NCBI RefSeq assembly: GCF_000621665.1
Contig: NZ_JHXQ01000019.1
Coordinates: 22,901-86,900, forward strand
From: Allorhizobium undicola ORS 992 = ATCC 700741
Lineage (GTDB): Bacteria; Pseudomonadota; Alphaproteobacteria; Rhizobiales; Rhizobiaceae
Reading direction: 5' to 3'
DNA length: 64,000 nt
Part shown: positions 10,172 through 19,505 of the stretch, piece after piece
Layout: each line of letters begins with the position of its first letter
How positions within the stretch are numbered: position 1 is the stretch's first letter
Made by a program: the position numbers and the translations under genes
The notes under the pieces: generated by a model
What the model was told of the DNA's origin: nothing
Database searches by the model: none
The model's input: only the letters and a program-made list of their open reading frames with translations

Positions 10172-10931
10172 GTCGCGGCCCGCGGGCAATGCGCTCTATC
10201 TCCTCGCGCACCAGACGCTCCACCATGGTTGGCAGGTTATCGTCCAGCCATTCCTGCAACATTGGCCGCAGCATGGATTCGGCAATTTCATCAAGCGACC
10301 GGCGCTGCTGGCCATCGACAGCAGCGGCAAGCTCTTCAAACGAACGGGCAACCTGCGCGCCCGCCTGGAAGGATAAAAGATTGCGGGCTTCCGGCTGGGC
10401 TTCGGCTACGGGGGCCGCTACCGCCATCACGGGTGCCTGCGGCTGCTCACGAACAGGCGGCGCTTCATAACGTTCCGCGGCAAAGGCCGGTACGCCGACC
10501 GGGCCGGCATCGAGAGCGCCGCGCAATTCCGGCATCAGCGGGGCTGACGTCGAGGGAGAGTGGGCACGCGGCGCATTCAGCAGATGCTCCGAAGCCGCCG
10601 CCATCGGGCTGTGATGAGGCTCGTCAGCGACATTTTCGCCGCGCTCGGATGCCGCCCGCACGCGCGCTGCAAGATCGGCCAGCGAGACGTTTTTCTGCGG
10701 CGCACGTCCCGCGTCACTTTCAACGAAAGGCGTACCCGGCTGGTTGGCGGGCACCGGAAGGTCAAGTGGAGAGCCAAAGCCTTCGGCGTCTGTTTCCGGC
10801 AAGTCGGCATCGAAGGATGCCATGGGTTCGAAGCCGCGCGCGGCGGGCGCTTCATTGCTTTCGATGATTCGGCGAATGGAGGCCAGAATCTCCTCCATGG
10901 ACGGTTCACGCGATACATTCGGCTGTGCCAT
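10167..10931 (-). CDS. popZ: Polar organizing protein PopZ-like (DUF2497)
   Basis: 254 residues. The N-terminus EPSMEEILASIRRIIESNE is the hallmark of PopZ, a self-assembling polar scaffold that in Caulobacter and its relatives anchors the chromosome origin through ParB. The middle is Pro/Ala/Glu-rich and looks disordered. The C-terminus (SLDEIAESMLRPMLQEWLDD, then MVERLVREEIERIARG) forms the helices used for oligomerisation. I chose MAQPNVSREPS at 10931 because it directly precedes the conserved block; a longer frame exists upstream. It follows bepC on the same strand. The stop codon lies in a repeat element. Confidence 0.87.
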   Translation of the reverse strand: MAQPNVSREPSMEEILASIRRIIESNEAPAARGFEPMASFDADLPETDAEGFGSPLDLPVPANQPGTPFVESDAGRAPQKNVSLADLAARVRAASERGENVADEPHHSPMAAASEHLLNAPRAHSPSTSAPLMPELRGALDAGPVGVPAFAAERYEAPPVREQPQAPVMAVAAPVAEAQPEARNLLSFQAGAQVARSFEELAAAVDGQQRRSLDEIAESMLRPMLQEWLDDNLPTMVERLVREEIERIARGPRR

Positions 10932-11189
10932 GACTATCCCCGTTATCCTATGCAGCCGGTCCAGGAATTGTTCACGTCCGAGCCGCGAGGGCAAAACGGA
11001 GACTTTCAACCCGCTTGCCCTGCATCAAAGGCAAATCATGGGGTTTGAAAATCACCAACCGGACGATGCCGGAACGGACGCGGCCAAAGCGCATGTGACC
11101 AATTGATTCGGTTTCACTTTAGGATACGCCTTTTCGCAAGAAAATCTCTCCTGGCTCCGCGAAAGGCACAATGCACAGTTTTATCAGCC

Positions 11190-11293
11190 CACGGCGCCCT
11201 GCGTTTGACGAAACGCGGAAAGGACGAGCTAGTACTTTAAATCACCTGCATAATCCGTATCTTAAATCGAGTCCGATTTAAGGAATGATGCAG
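11190..11293 (-). repeat. Bru-RS-like 104-bp element, divergent copy
   Basis: Reading the minus strand from 11293, this 104-base segment aligns end to end with the three closely similar copies at 13973, 28007 and 29028: the CTGCAT...ATGCAG hairpin around TTAAATCG/CGATTTAA, then TTTAAAGT, then the GCGTTT/AAACGC hairpin. It has many substitutions. It lies just after the bepC stop, between bepC and popZ. Confidence 0.7.
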
Positions 11294-11314
11294 CAAGCCC
11301 GACCGCTCGATGCA

Positions 11315-12784
11315 TCACTTCTTGTCCGTGGTGGCCCGCATACCGAACCACTTGTCCTTTACTTCTTCATAATGCACTTCCGGATGATACTCGGCCACCT
11401 GGAGGCCCTGGCTCTTCACTGTCAAGGCGCCGGTCGCCGCCAGAACGGCATAGCTGGCAACAACCTGATTGCTCTGATAGGTCACAAGGCTTTCCTGCGC
11501 CTCCAGCACCACCTGCTGGGCGTTAAGAACGTCCAGCGTGGTTTTCTGGCCAACATTGCGTTCCTCGATCACGCCTTGAAGAGCAAGCTTTGCCGCTTCA
11601 ACCTGCTTGCGGCCGGAGGAAATGGCAGCCGTTGCAGCCTCCATCTGCGCATAGGCGGACGTAACCTGCTTCTGCACGCTAAGGCGGGCCACATCCACCT
11701 GCAATTCCTGCGCGCCGACATTTTCCTTGGCCTTGCGGATCTGGCCATATTCCGAACCGCCCTGATAGATCGGCACCTGCACGCGCGCGGTAATGGTGGC
11801 GGCGGAATAGTCACGGTCACTGGAAGGGCGGTCATCGGTGACGTGGCGGCCCACTGTTCCCTGAAGCGAAACACCCGGCAGCATGGAGCCTTCGGCCGAT
11901 TTCACCTGATACTGCGCCGAGGAAACGGCATGTTGGGCGGCAAGCACGCTGGGATGCTGCATCATGCCAAGCTTGACGGCGCTATCGAGGTTGGCGGGCA
12001 AGGCCTTGGTGGCTCTTGCGGGCTGTTTGACTCCCTTGGGCGCCTCGCCCACGATCTGCACATAGGTTGCCTGGCTCTGCTTGAGCTGCGCAATGGCGGC
12101 GGCAAGCTGGGCCTGTGCGCCTGCCAGCTGCGCTTCGGCCTGCGCCACGTCGGTGCGGGTGCCCTCGCCGACCTGCAAGCGGGCCTGCGCGGCGCGAAGC
12201 TGTTCCTGAAGGAATTTCAGGTTCTGGCGACGAATATCCTCGATCTGCTGGTCGCGGGCGACATCGCTATAGGCTTCGGCGGCGGAATAGAGAATCTGGA
12301 TTTCATTGGCGCGCAGGCTCTCACGGCTGGAAAGCACGTTCGATTCGGCGGAGCGCACATTGTTGAGGGTCTGGAACCCGTCGAAAATCATCTGGGTCAG
12401 GACCAGCTGGTTATCGACCGTATAGAAACTGTTCGAAAGCCCTTCGGCATAGGGCTTGAAGTGCCCCGTCGAGCTTTGCACGGCCGTACTCTGGAAGCCC
12501 AGCGTTGGCCGGAAACCTGCCTTGGCGATCGTCACATTCTCATCCGTGGCGCGCAAAGCCGCGCGAACGGAATTCAAATCGGGATTGTTGGCGTAAGCCT
12601 TTTCCATCGCCCCGAAAATGGTATCGGCGCTTGCGCTCAGCGGCTGGCCGAAAAATACCGGCAAAACGGAAAGAATGCAGGCGCAACGCCGAAACCGCGC
12701 AGCAAAATGGACACGTAAAACCAAGCCAGCCACAGAATTCTCCAACCTATCATGGCAGAACAGACGGATCGCTTCACCCTGCAT
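11315..12784 (-). CDS. bepC: TolC-family outer membrane efflux protein (BepC)
   Basis: 489-residue outer membrane factor of tripartite efflux pumps and type I secretion systems. A signal peptide (CACILSVLPVFFGQPLSASA|DTIF) precedes two repeated coiled-coil/beta halves typical of TolC (for example AEAQLAGAQAQLAAAIAQLK and GQIRKAKENVGAQELQVDV). Brucella BepC is the TolC homologue that serves the BepDE and BepFG pumps in drug and bile tolerance. The ATG at 12784 has a CGGAG box; a later start nearer the signal peptide is possible. No pump genes are adjacent. Confidence 0.9.
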   Translation of the reverse strand: MQGEAIRLFCHDRLENSVAGLVLRVHFAARFRRCACILSVLPVFFGQPLSASADTIFGAMEKAYANNPDLNSVRAALRATDENVTIAKAGFRPTLGFQSTAVQSSTGHFKPYAEGLSNSFYTVDNQLVLTQMIFDGFQTLNNVRSAESNVLSSRESLRANEIQILYSAAEAYSDVARDQQIEDIRRQNLKFLQEQLRAAQARLQVGEGTRTDVAQAEAQLAGAQAQLAAAIAQLKQSQATYVQIVGEAPKGVKQPARATKALPANLDSAVKLGMMQHPSVLAAQHAVSSAQYQVKSAEGSMLPGVSLQGTVGRHVTDDRPSSDRDYSAATITARVQVPIYQGGSEYGQIRKAKENVGAQELQVDVARLSVQKQVTSAYAQMEAATAAISSGRKQVEAAKLALQGVIEERNVGQKTTLDVLNAQQVVLEAQESLVTYQSNQVVASYAVLAATGALTVKSQGLQVAEYHPEVHYEEVKDKWFGMRATTDKK

Positions 12785-12983
12785 GGCTCCGAAACCGAGA
12801 TTCGCCGATCCGGATAGAACCCAGCGCGCCCAAGACTGTCAACGGAAGACATGCAGTCAATACCGACTAATTCTAGTGGAATCACCCTATCCTTGCGGGA
12901 GGGACATAAAACCAATGCCGTAAGGTTGGCGGTGCGGCATTGCGCGAAGCTTGCCGCAACTCACCCTTTTGCCGCGAGGTCAC

Positions 12984-13008
12984 AAAAAAGGCCGGGAAAT
13001 CCCGGCCC
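12984..13008 (-). terminator. Rho-independent terminator of pcm
   Basis: On the minus strand a perfect GGCCGGG-ATTT-CCCGGCC hairpin (12990-13007) is followed by six T, about 50 bases after the pcm stop. Confidence 0.85.
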
Positions 13009-13054
13009 TGTTTTAAGGGTTCCCAATCCGGCTGCTGCCTTGCGGCAGGACTGT

Positions 13055-13708
13055 TCAGAACACGAATTCCGCCGCCTTGCGGAAGCCCGGAAGCGGGCGC
13101 ACCGAGGCATTGAAGGAGGGCGTTCCGGCAACGGCGCCCGCAGCCTTGACGAACAGCGTGGCGCGGGCCGCATGACCGTAGCCGACAACGGCAAGGAGAC
13201 GGCCGCCTTCCGGCAATTGGGCAAACAATGCTTCCGGCAGCTCTTCCACGGCGCCATTCACGAAAATGAGGTCGTAGGGACCTTCCTTCGCATAGCCGGC
13301 CTCAAGCGCGCCGCTGACGACCGACACGTTGGAACAGTCGTGGGCGGCAAGGTTGTCCTTCGCCTTTTCGGCAAGGGCGGCATCGCTTTCCAGCGCCACC
13401 ACCTTGCCGGCGAGGCGCGACAGAAGCGCGGCGACATAGCCCGTTCCGGTGCCGATTTCCAGCACGCGATCCTGCCGGGTGATTTCAGCAAGCTGCAACA
13501 GCTTTGCCAGCGGCGACGGCTCCATGATGTAGCGGTCGGGGGCGATCTGCAAATCCTCGTCCACATAGGCCACGGGCTTCAGCGCTTCGTCCACGAAGTC
13601 CTGACGCGGCACGGAAAGGAAGGCCGAAAGCACGGAATGAGAGGTTACGTCCGTCGTGCGCAGCTGGCTCTCCACCATCTTCACGCGGGCTGCTTCGAAG
13701 TCGATCAT
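13055..13708 (-). CDS. pcm: Protein-L-isoaspartate O-methyltransferase
   Basis: 217-residue SAM-dependent methyltransferase that starts repair of isoaspartyl residues in damaged proteins. The N-terminal VESQLRTTDVTSHSVLSAF and the SAM-binding motif I VLEIGTGTGYVAALLSRL fit the alphaproteobacterial PCMT family. I chose MIDFEAARVKMVESQ at 13708. In many relatives pcm lies directly before tolC, as it does here (bepC follows on the same strand), although a terminator and the bepC promoter region lie between them. Confidence 0.88.
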   Translation of the reverse strand: MIDFEAARVKMVESQLRTTDVTSHSVLSAFLSVPRQDFVDEALKPVAYVDEDLQIAPDRYIMEPSPLAKLLQLAEITRQDRVLEIGTGTGYVAALLSRLAGKVVALESDAALAEKAKDNLAAHDCSNVSVVSGALEAGYAKEGPYDLIFVNGAVEELPEALFAQLPEGGRLLAVVGYGHAARATLFVKAAGAVAGTPSFNASVRPLPGFRKAAEFVF

Positions 13709-13880
13709 TACGGTACCCGATCTTAAGCATGGGTTGCGTTCGAACATCGTGTTTAATCGGCGAAGGTCCGGCTTTCAAGACATGACTTCTCATCTCCCTT
13801 GGGCAAATGTGACATGGAAGGGAACAGAGCGGCAAAAAAGCAGTTCCGGTTCGGCCACGCCATGCTTCAGGAGACATGTC

Positions 13881-14248
13881 ATGACCGATTTTCACAGATA
13901 CCAGCCGGGCACCCATCCCGCCAACGCCCTGATCGTCAAGCTCTACCGCTCCGGCAACGAAATCCGGAGCCACTGCATAATTCCTTAAATCGGAATCGAT
14001 TTAAGGTGAAAATTATGCAGCAGCTTTAAAGTGTTACAGCGTCCTTTGTGCGTTTGATAAAACGCACGGCGCTGTATGTGCGCAAGACAGCCGACAGGAG
14101 CGAGGACGACACGATCTTCCCCGGCGAGGAAATGGAGCCCGAAAAGGCCTTTCGTCTGGCCCGCGACCATGCCCGCGATGGAGCGCTCATCTATGTTGAA
14201 CTGACGGAGGGCGTGGCATGGCGCAGCGAATGGGGGAAGCTGACCTGA
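13881..14248 (+). pseudogene. Small unknown gene split by a Bru-RS-like element
   Basis: The 5' part (13881-13970, CAGGAGACATGTC ribosome site, protein MTDFHRYQPGTHPANALIVK followed by LYRSGNEIRS) runs into the element at 13973-14076 and stops within it. The 3' part (14078-14248) encodes VRKTADRSEDDTIFPGEEME and ends SEWGKLT. Removing exactly 104 bases joins the two halves in one 87-codon frame (...GNEIRS-H-VRKTADRS...). The 3' half also begins in-frame with a GTG inside the element, so a 66-residue product is conceivable. I recognise no domain. Confidence 0.7.
13973..14076 (+). repeat. Bru-RS-like 104-bp element inside a small gene
   Basis: Two hairpins. The first runs CTGCATAATT to AATTATGCAG around TTAAATCG/CGATTTAA; the second runs TACAGCG...TGCGTTT-GATA-AAACGCA...CGCTGTA. 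Nearly identical to the copies at 28007-28110 and 29028-29131. The size and palindromic form match the published 103/105-bp Bru-RS1/2 repeats of Brucella; the assignment is from memory of the family. Confidence 0.82.
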
Positions 14249-14377
14249 ACCTTCACCCGGCTTTTCCCCATTGCCAGCGCCCTTTAGCGGAAAAATGCAC
14301 ACGAGCTGCAATAGGGACTTGCGCTGGGTTCAGATCCGTTCTAAACGCCCTGCACCACACGCAGAAACTACCGGAAC

Positions 14378-14451
14378 GGCCTCGTGGCGGAGTGGTTACG
14401 CAGAGGACTGCAAATCCTTGCATCCCGGTTCGATTCCGGGCGAGGCCTCCA
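14378..14451 (+). tRNA. tRNA-Cys (GCA anticodon)
   Basis: The acceptor arms GGCCTCG and CGAGGCC pair, followed by discriminator T and an encoded CCA. The anticodon loop CTGCAAA carries GCA, and the T-loop GGTTCGATTCC is standard. All arms fold as a normal cloverleaf. Confidence 0.95.
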
Positions 14452-14628
14452 CTCTCTACCCCTCCCAGGTTCCTTCTATAGGCAAATACCGCTCCATGCC
14501 CGGAACCATTCGATTTCCGGCATAAGCGGCGTGATGACAGGCGAAGGCGTGGAAGCACTCTTTCCATTCAAGGCTGCCACGGCCTGCCGGTCCACGGCAG
14601 GCCGCGCTCAGATGCAATAAGGCAAGCT

Positions 14629-16374
14629 TCAGGCAGCGCCGCGATAGCTTCCCGAAGCATCGGCAGAACCATGGTTGCGCTGGTGCGGGCCACCATTGGC
14701 GGCGGCGGAACCGGGTTTGCGGATGGCCTTGCGACGGTTCAGCTTGAAGCGCGAGACGAGATTCTCAAGCTCCGCCGCGCCGCTGGCCAGAGCCGATGCG
14801 ATGCTGGACATGGTTGCCACCATTCCGGTGTTCTGCTGGGTCATCTGGTCCAGCGCATTGACGGCGGTGTTGATTTCATTGAGGCTTGTGGATTGCTCGG
14901 CCGCCGCGCCAGCAATGGCATCGATATTGCCATCTATGGAGCGAACGAAGGTTTCAATATGCTTCAGCGCGCTGCCGGTTTCGCCGACAAGGCGCACGCC
15001 TTCCTTCACTTCCGCAGAGGATTTGGAAATAAGGCTGGAAATTTCCTTGGCGGCCTTGGCCGAACGCTGCGCCAGTTCCCGCACTTCCTGCGCGACAACG
15101 GCAAAGCCCTTACCCGCTTCACCCGCACGCGCTGCTTCTACGCCCGCATTCAGGGCAAGAAGATTGGTCTGGAAGGCAATTTCATCGATCACGCCGATAA
15201 TGCTGGAAATTTCGCGGGACGCGCCGTCGATGCGGTCCATGGCGGCCACCGTGGCGTTCACGACATCGACGGATTTTGCCGCAGCCGTGCGCGCCTCGCC
15301 CACCATCTTGCGGGCATCGGCGGTGCGCACGGTGGATTCGCGCACCGTCACGGTAATTTCTTCCAGCGCTGCCGAAGCTTCCTCAAGCGCGGCGGCCTGC
15401 TGTTCGGAACGATGGGCAATGTCAGCCGAACTTGCGCTCATCTCGCCACTGCGGGCAGAGACCATGCCGGTCTGTTGCATGACCTGTTCCAGCGTTTCCT
15501 GGAACCTGGCAAGCGACTCGTTGAAGTCATCGCGCAAATGCTCGAATTCGGGAATGAAGGGCTCGTCGATCGTCATGCGAATATTGCAATCCGCCAGACG
15601 GCCAAGCCCGGCGCCAATCGCATTGATCGCCCTGACACGGCCCGAAACATCGGTGGCGAATTTCACCACCTTCACCACCCGGCCCTCTTCATCGAGAATG
15701 GGGTTATAGGTTGCCTGGATGTAAATCGGCGATCCATCCTTTGCCAGCCGCGTGAATTCGTTACTGAAAAATTCGCCGGCCCGCAGCCGGTTCCAGAAAT
15801 CGGCATAATCGGGAGAGGCCACGTAATCCCTGTCGCAGAAGATGCGATGGTGCTTGCCGGTGATTTCGGCAAGCGAATAGCCAAGGGCCTTCAAGAAGTT
15901 TTCGTTGGCCGTCAGGATTTCGCCCTGCGGCGAGAATTCGATGATGGCCTGCGCCCGCGACAGGGCCGCAAGCTTGCCATTGCTATCCAGCGCCGCCCGC
16001 TTGGCGGCGGTAATATCGGTGGCGATCTTGACGATCTTGACCACCTTGCCGCCGCGAAACACCGGATTATAAGAGGCCTCGATCCAGATGTCGGCGCCGG
16101 ATTTCGAAATGCGCTTATATTGGCGCTGATCGAAATTTCCCTGCCTCAAATTGTTCCAGAAGGCCTCATAGTCAGCCGATTGCACCTCTCTCGGATCGAC
16201 GAATATCCGGTGATGCTTGCCGACAATCTCTTCCAGCCGGTATCCCAGCGCCTTGCAGAAATTTTCATTGGCATCAACGATCGTCCCATCGGGCTTGAAG
16301 GTAATCATCGCCTGCGAACGGCTCAGCGCCTTCAGGATGGCGGCGTCATTTCCCCAAAGAGTGTCGAGCGACAT
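14629..16374 (-). CDS. Soluble methyl-accepting chemotaxis protein with two PAS domains
   Basis: 581 residues without any membrane segment. Two PAS domains (about 15-125 and 135-250, each with the NENFxKALGY and GKHHRIF pattern) are followed by a methyl-accepting signalling domain (about 290-530) that contains the highly conserved hairpin tip [20 protein letters not shown] and the flank [20 protein letters not shown]. Such receptors sense an internal signal (redox, haem or flavin ligands) and act on CheA/CheW. A paralogue with the same architecture lies at 36817-38484. It is divergent from the ECF sigma gene. The signal is unknown. Confidence 0.9.
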   Translation of the reverse strand: MSLDTLWGNDAAILKALSRSQAMITFKPDGTIVDANENFCKALGYRLEEIVGKHHRIFVDPREVQSADYEAFWNNLRQGNFDQRQYKRISKSGADIWIEASYNPVFRGGKVVKIVKIATDITAAKRAALDSNGKLAALSRAQAIIEFSPQGEILTANENFLKALGYSLAEITGKHHRIFCDRDYVASPDYADFWNRLRAGEFFSNEFTRLAKDGSPIYIQATYNPILDEEGRVVKVVKFATDVSGRVRAINAIGAGLGRLADCNIRMTIDEPFIPEFEHLRDDFNESLARFQETLEQVMQQTGMVSARSGEMSASSADIAHRSEQQAAALEEASAALEEITVTVRESTVRTADARKMVGEARTAAAKSVDVVNATVAAMDRIDGASREISSIIGVIDEIAFQTNLLALNAGVEAARAGEAGKGFAVVAQEVRELAQRSAKAAKEISSLISKSSAEVKEGVRLVGETGSALKHIETFVRSIDGNIDAIAGAAAEQSTSLNEINTAVNALDQMTQQNTGMVATMSSIASALASGAAELENLVSRFKLNRRKAIRKPGSAAANGGPHQRNHGSADASGSYRGAA

Positions 16375-16690
16375 AATAGGTTTCTCCCAATCACATGGAT
16401 CACATGCTACAGGATCATTCTTTAAGTGATAATTAATTTAGTATACGCAACTCAAGACGTGTCTGTTTCATTCAGGTTTTCCCTCGCTTGACGAAAGCAC
16501 GGACTATTTCTGAAACACTCGTGTTTTCAATCTGATGCCAAGCTTTTCGCAACCTTCCATCTTCCCGCCTGGCCCGCGTTTCCGGATTTCTGCGTGCAGG
16601 CACATTCGAAACACAAGCAATCGAAGGGAACCGAAGCGCTTCCCGTTCATTCACCTTTGAACTCCATCATGTTCGGAAGGACGATGTTCC
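16375..16690. promoter_or_regulatory. Divergent promoter region, chemoreceptor / ECF sigma factor
   Basis: About 315 bases between two divergent start codons. The first 70 bases are AT-rich (TATACTAAATTAATTATC on the minus strand) and suit the chemoreceptor promoter. A GGAAC followed by CGTT occurs at 16627-16647, but the spacing is shorter than the usual EcfG promoter. Confidence 0.4.
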
Positions 16691-17218
16691 ATGGCCCAAC
16701 AACGGCCCTCGACGAACGGCCGCGACGATGTCGTTGAATATATCCCCGCACTGAGAGCCTTTGCCCGCACCTTTTGCCGCCAGCCGGAAGAAGCAGATGA
16801 CCTTGTGCAGGAAACCCTCATGAAAGCCCTGGCCAATCTGGATAAATATGAGCCAGGAACAAAAATGAAGTCCTGGCTTTTTACCATTATGCGCAACACC
16901 TATTGCACTCGCGCCAAGAAGAACAAACGCGAAAGCGTGGGCGTGGACGAAAGCATGGTGGAAAAGCTCGTGACGCAGCCATCGCAGGAATGGTCCGTTC
17001 ATGCGCGCGAGGTGCAATCCGCACTGGAAAGCCTGCCGGTGCATCATCGTGAAATTCTGGTTCTGGTGCTGATGCTGGGCGAGACCTACGAGGACGCCGC
17101 CGAGATCTGCGGCTGCCCTGTCGGCACGGTCAAAAGCAGGTTGAACCGCGCCAGACGGCAGTTGCTTCTGGCCCTGAACGAGCCGGAAGCACAACCGCTG
17201 GACAGCGTGGATGCATGA
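16691..17218 (+). CDS. ECF-family RNA polymerase sigma factor
   Basis: 175 residues. The region 2 helix YIPALRAFARTFCRQPEEAD leads into LVQETLMKALANLDKYEPGT and the conserved FTIMRN; region 4 (SLPVHHREILVLVLMLGETY, then GCPVGTVKSRLNRARRQL) carries the helix-turn-helix that reads the -35 box. The closest pattern I know is the EcfG/ECF15 general-stress group of alphaproteobacteria, but the phyR and nepR genes that usually adjoin ecfG are absent, so this may be a paralogue. No anti-sigma gene is adjacent. Confidence 0.87.
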   Translation: MAQQRPSTNGRDDVVEYIPALRAFARTFCRQPEEADDLVQETLMKALANLDKYEPGTKMKSWLFTIMRNTYCTRAKKNKRESVGVDESMVEKLVTQPSQEWSVHAREVQSALESLPVHHREILVLVLMLGETYEDAAEICGCPVGTVKSRLNRARRQLLLALNEPEAQPLDSVDA

Positions 17219-17279
17219 TGACGATCACGTCACAACCGGCTCGCCCAAAATCCGGCTGTCTTCCCAAAATCCGGCCACC

Positions 17280-18302
17280 TCAATGGGTTGACGCGGTACT
17301 GACGCCAGCCTGATCGAAGGTGGCCATGCCGGCATGGCAAGCCGCCGCCGATTTGACGATACCGGCTGCAAGTGCGGCCCCGGTCCCCTCGCCCAGCCGC
17401 ATACCCAGCGCCAGCAGCGGCGTCTTGCCCAGCTTGTCGATGGCCCGCAAATGCCCCGGCTCTCCCGAAACATGGCCGATAAGGCAATGGTCCAGCGCGG
17501 AAGGATTGGCGGCCTTGAGAATGGCCGCCGCAGCCGTGGCCACATATCCATCGATCAGCACGGGAATACGCTCGACCCGCGCCGCCAGAATAGCGCCTGC
17601 CATGGCGGCGATTTCGCGCCCGCCCAAACGCCGCATCACTTCCAACGGGTCGGAAAGATGATCGCGATGGAAATGCACCGCCGTCTTCACTGCCTCGATC
17701 TTGCGCTTCAGCATATCGCCATCCGAGCCGGTGCCGGGGCCGACCCAATCCTCCGCCGCACCGCCATAAAGAGCAAGATTGATGGCGGCGGCAATGGTGG
17801 TGTTGCCAATGCCCATTTCGCCAATGCACAGAAGGTCGGTGCCACCCGCAATGGCCTCCATGCCGAAGGCCATGGTTGCGGCGCAATCGCGCTCGGAAAG
17901 AGCTGCCTCGCAGGTAATGTCGCCGGTGGGGTAATCCAGCGCCAGATCGAAAATCTTCAGGCCGAGATCGTGCGTCACGCAGATCTGGTTGATGGCGGCA
18001 CCGCCTGCGGCGAAGTTTTCCACCATCTGCTGCGTGACGGAAGGCGGATAAGGCGTGATGTTATGGCGCGCTACGCCGTGATTTCCGGCAAAGATCGCCA
18101 CCAGAGGCCGCGTGACCTGCGGCGCGCGTCCGCTCCATGCGGCAAGCCACATGGCGATTTCCTCCAGACGGCCAAGCGCCCCAGCCGGTTTGGTCAACTG
18201 CCGGTCACGGGCGCGCGCTGCCGCCAGCGCATGGGTATCCGGGCCGGGCAGATCCCTGATCAACGTGCGGAAATCATCAAAAGGCAGGCCGGTAACGCTC
18301 AT
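17280..18302 (-). CDS. cobT: Nicotinate-nucleotide--dimethylbenzimidazole phosphoribosyltransferase
   Basis: 340 residues. It moves phosphoribose from nicotinate mononucleotide to dimethylbenzimidazole to give alpha-ribazole phosphate for the lower ligand of vitamin B12. Family segments include KPAGALGRLEEIAMWLAAW, FAGNHGVARHNITPYP, LLCIGEMGIGNTTIAAAI and HCLIGHVSGEPGH with the catalytic Glu near the C-terminus (LGEGTGAALAAG). I chose MSVTGLPFDDF at 18302; an upstream in-frame extension has no support. It is divergent from cobS, the next enzyme of the same branch. Confidence 0.93.
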   Translation of the reverse strand: MSVTGLPFDDFRTLIRDLPGPDTHALAAARARDRQLTKPAGALGRLEEIAMWLAAWSGRAPQVTRPLVAIFAGNHGVARHNITPYPPSVTQQMVENFAAGGAAINQICVTHDLGLKIFDLALDYPTGDITCEAALSERDCAATMAFGMEAIAGGTDLLCIGEMGIGNTTIAAAINLALYGGAAEDWVGPGTGSDGDMLKRKIEAVKTAVHFHRDHLSDPLEVMRRLGGREIAAMAGAILAARVERIPVLIDGYVATAAAAILKAANPSALDHCLIGHVSGEPGHLRAIDKLGKTPLLALGMRLGEGTGAALAAGIVKSAAACHAGMATFDQAGVSTASTH

Positions 18303-18524
18303 TGCTGTGGCTTTCTCGTCTTCTTGCAAATCGGGCTGGGATATGTGGAATTGAGTTTTGGGATGTGTCCTCGCCCACCCGAAGCTGAATATGCACATAT
18401 CCTCGAACGGTGCCCTTCTTAACGGCAGGCATTGACGGCAACAACCGAAAAAGCATGGAAGCCTGCCGCTCGCAAATTTCCCTCACCTGTCCTACATGAA
18501 AGAAAACGGCTGCCGGGAGGTCGC

Positions 18525-19307
18525 ATGAAAAGCAAGGACATGATCGACGATCTCGCCCGTTCGCTGGCATTTCTGAGCCGTTTGCCCGTATCCCCGCGTT
18601 TCTTCGAGGGGCATGACGGGCGCATGGACCGCAGCGCGCGGGCCTTTGCGCTGGCGGGCGCGGTGATCGTGGCCCCCGTTGCCCTGTTTATGGCGCTGAT
18701 GGCGGGTACATCGGCAGGCGCCCTGCTTTCGGCGCTTTCAGCCCTTGCCCTGCAAGCGGCACTGACGGGTGCCCTGCATGAAGACGGGCTTGCCGATACG
18801 GCCGACGGGCTGGGCGGCAACCTGCCACGCGAGCGGGCGCTGGAGATCATGAAAGACAGCCGCAACGGCACCTTCGGGGTTCTGGCTCTGGTGTTTTCGG
18901 TTGGCTTGCGCGCCGCCGCCCTCGTTGCGCTCCTCAATACTCTTTCTCCGATGAATGCAGCGCTTTGCCTGATCGGCGTGGGGGCGGCCAGCCGTGCGGT
19001 GATGGTGTGGCATTGGCGGGCCTTGCCTGCGGCGCGGCCGGGCGGACTGGCGGACAAAATGGGCAGGCCAAGCGAAACATCATTGCACACGGCGCTGCTT
19101 TCCGGCCTCACCATTGCAATCGTCACCGTCGGACCGGCAACCTCGGCGCACGCATTGGCCAGCGCCCTTGTGGCAACGGCCTTTGCCGCCTATGGCTTCA
19201 ATCAGTTCGTGCGGCACAGGCTTGGTGGCCACACGGGCGATACGATCGGCGCCATGCAGCAGATCAGCGAAATCGTCGCGCTTGGCGCCCTTGCCGCAAC
19301 GCTTTGA
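18525..19307 (+). CDS. cobS: Adenosylcobinamide-GDP ribazoletransferase (cobalamin synthase)
   Basis: 260-residue integral membrane enzyme that joins adenosylcobinamide-GDP to alpha-ribazole as the last assembly step of B12. The N-terminal [10 protein letters not shown] and the [14 protein letters not shown] motif with acidic metal ligands are diagnostic, as is the later [14 protein letters not shown]. Several hydrophobic segments follow. The start ATG at 18525 follows GGGAGG. It is divergent from cobT, with no B12 riboswitch visible in the 220-base spacer, and is followed closely by two small genes. Confidence 0.92.
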   Translation: MKSKDMIDDLARSLAFLSRLPVSPRFFEGHDGRMDRSARAFALAGAVIVAPVALFMALMAGTSAGALLSALSALALQAALTGALHEDGLADTADGLGGNLPRERALEIMKDSRNGTFGVLALVFSVGLRAAALVALLNTLSPMNAALCLIGVGAASRAVMVWHWRALPAARPGGLADKMGRPSETSLHTALLSGLTIAIVTVGPATSAHALASALVATAFAAYGFNQFVRHRLGGHTGDTIGAMQQISEIVALGALAATL

Positions 19308-19322
19308 ACAGGACGCCAGGCC

Positions 19323-19505
19323 ATGCCCGTATCCTCGCCCTGCATCGGCATCTGCCGTATCGATCCAAAAGCGGGACTCTGCGAAGGCTGCGCCCGCAGC
19401 CTGGCGGAAATTGCCGCCTGGTCCAGCCTTTCCGAAAGCGAAAGACGCCAGATCATGGCCCTGCTTGCAGGCCGCAGCGCCAGCACGCGAGAGGCAGGCC
19501 GATGA
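19323..19505 (+). CDS. DUF1289 domain small protein
   Basis: 60 residues: SPCIGICRIDPKAGLCEGCA with four cysteines arranged as in DUF1289, followed by RSLAEIAAWSSLSESERRQI. The cysteine pattern suggests metal binding, but the function is unknown. The gene sits 15 bases after cobS and its stop overlaps the next start (ATGA), so the three are very probably one transcript. Confidence 0.82.
   Translation: MPVSSPCIGICRIDPKAGLCEGCARSLAEIAAWSSLSESERRQIMALLAGRSASTREAGR

Noticed and set aside
16627..16647. EcfG-type promoter (GGAAC / CGTT) before the sigma gene
   Set aside because: Spacing is about 12-13 bases, shorter than the 16-17 expected.
18303..18524. Cobalamin riboswitch between cobT and cobS
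   Set aside because: No B12-box-like sequence or long structured leader could be recognised in 220 bases.
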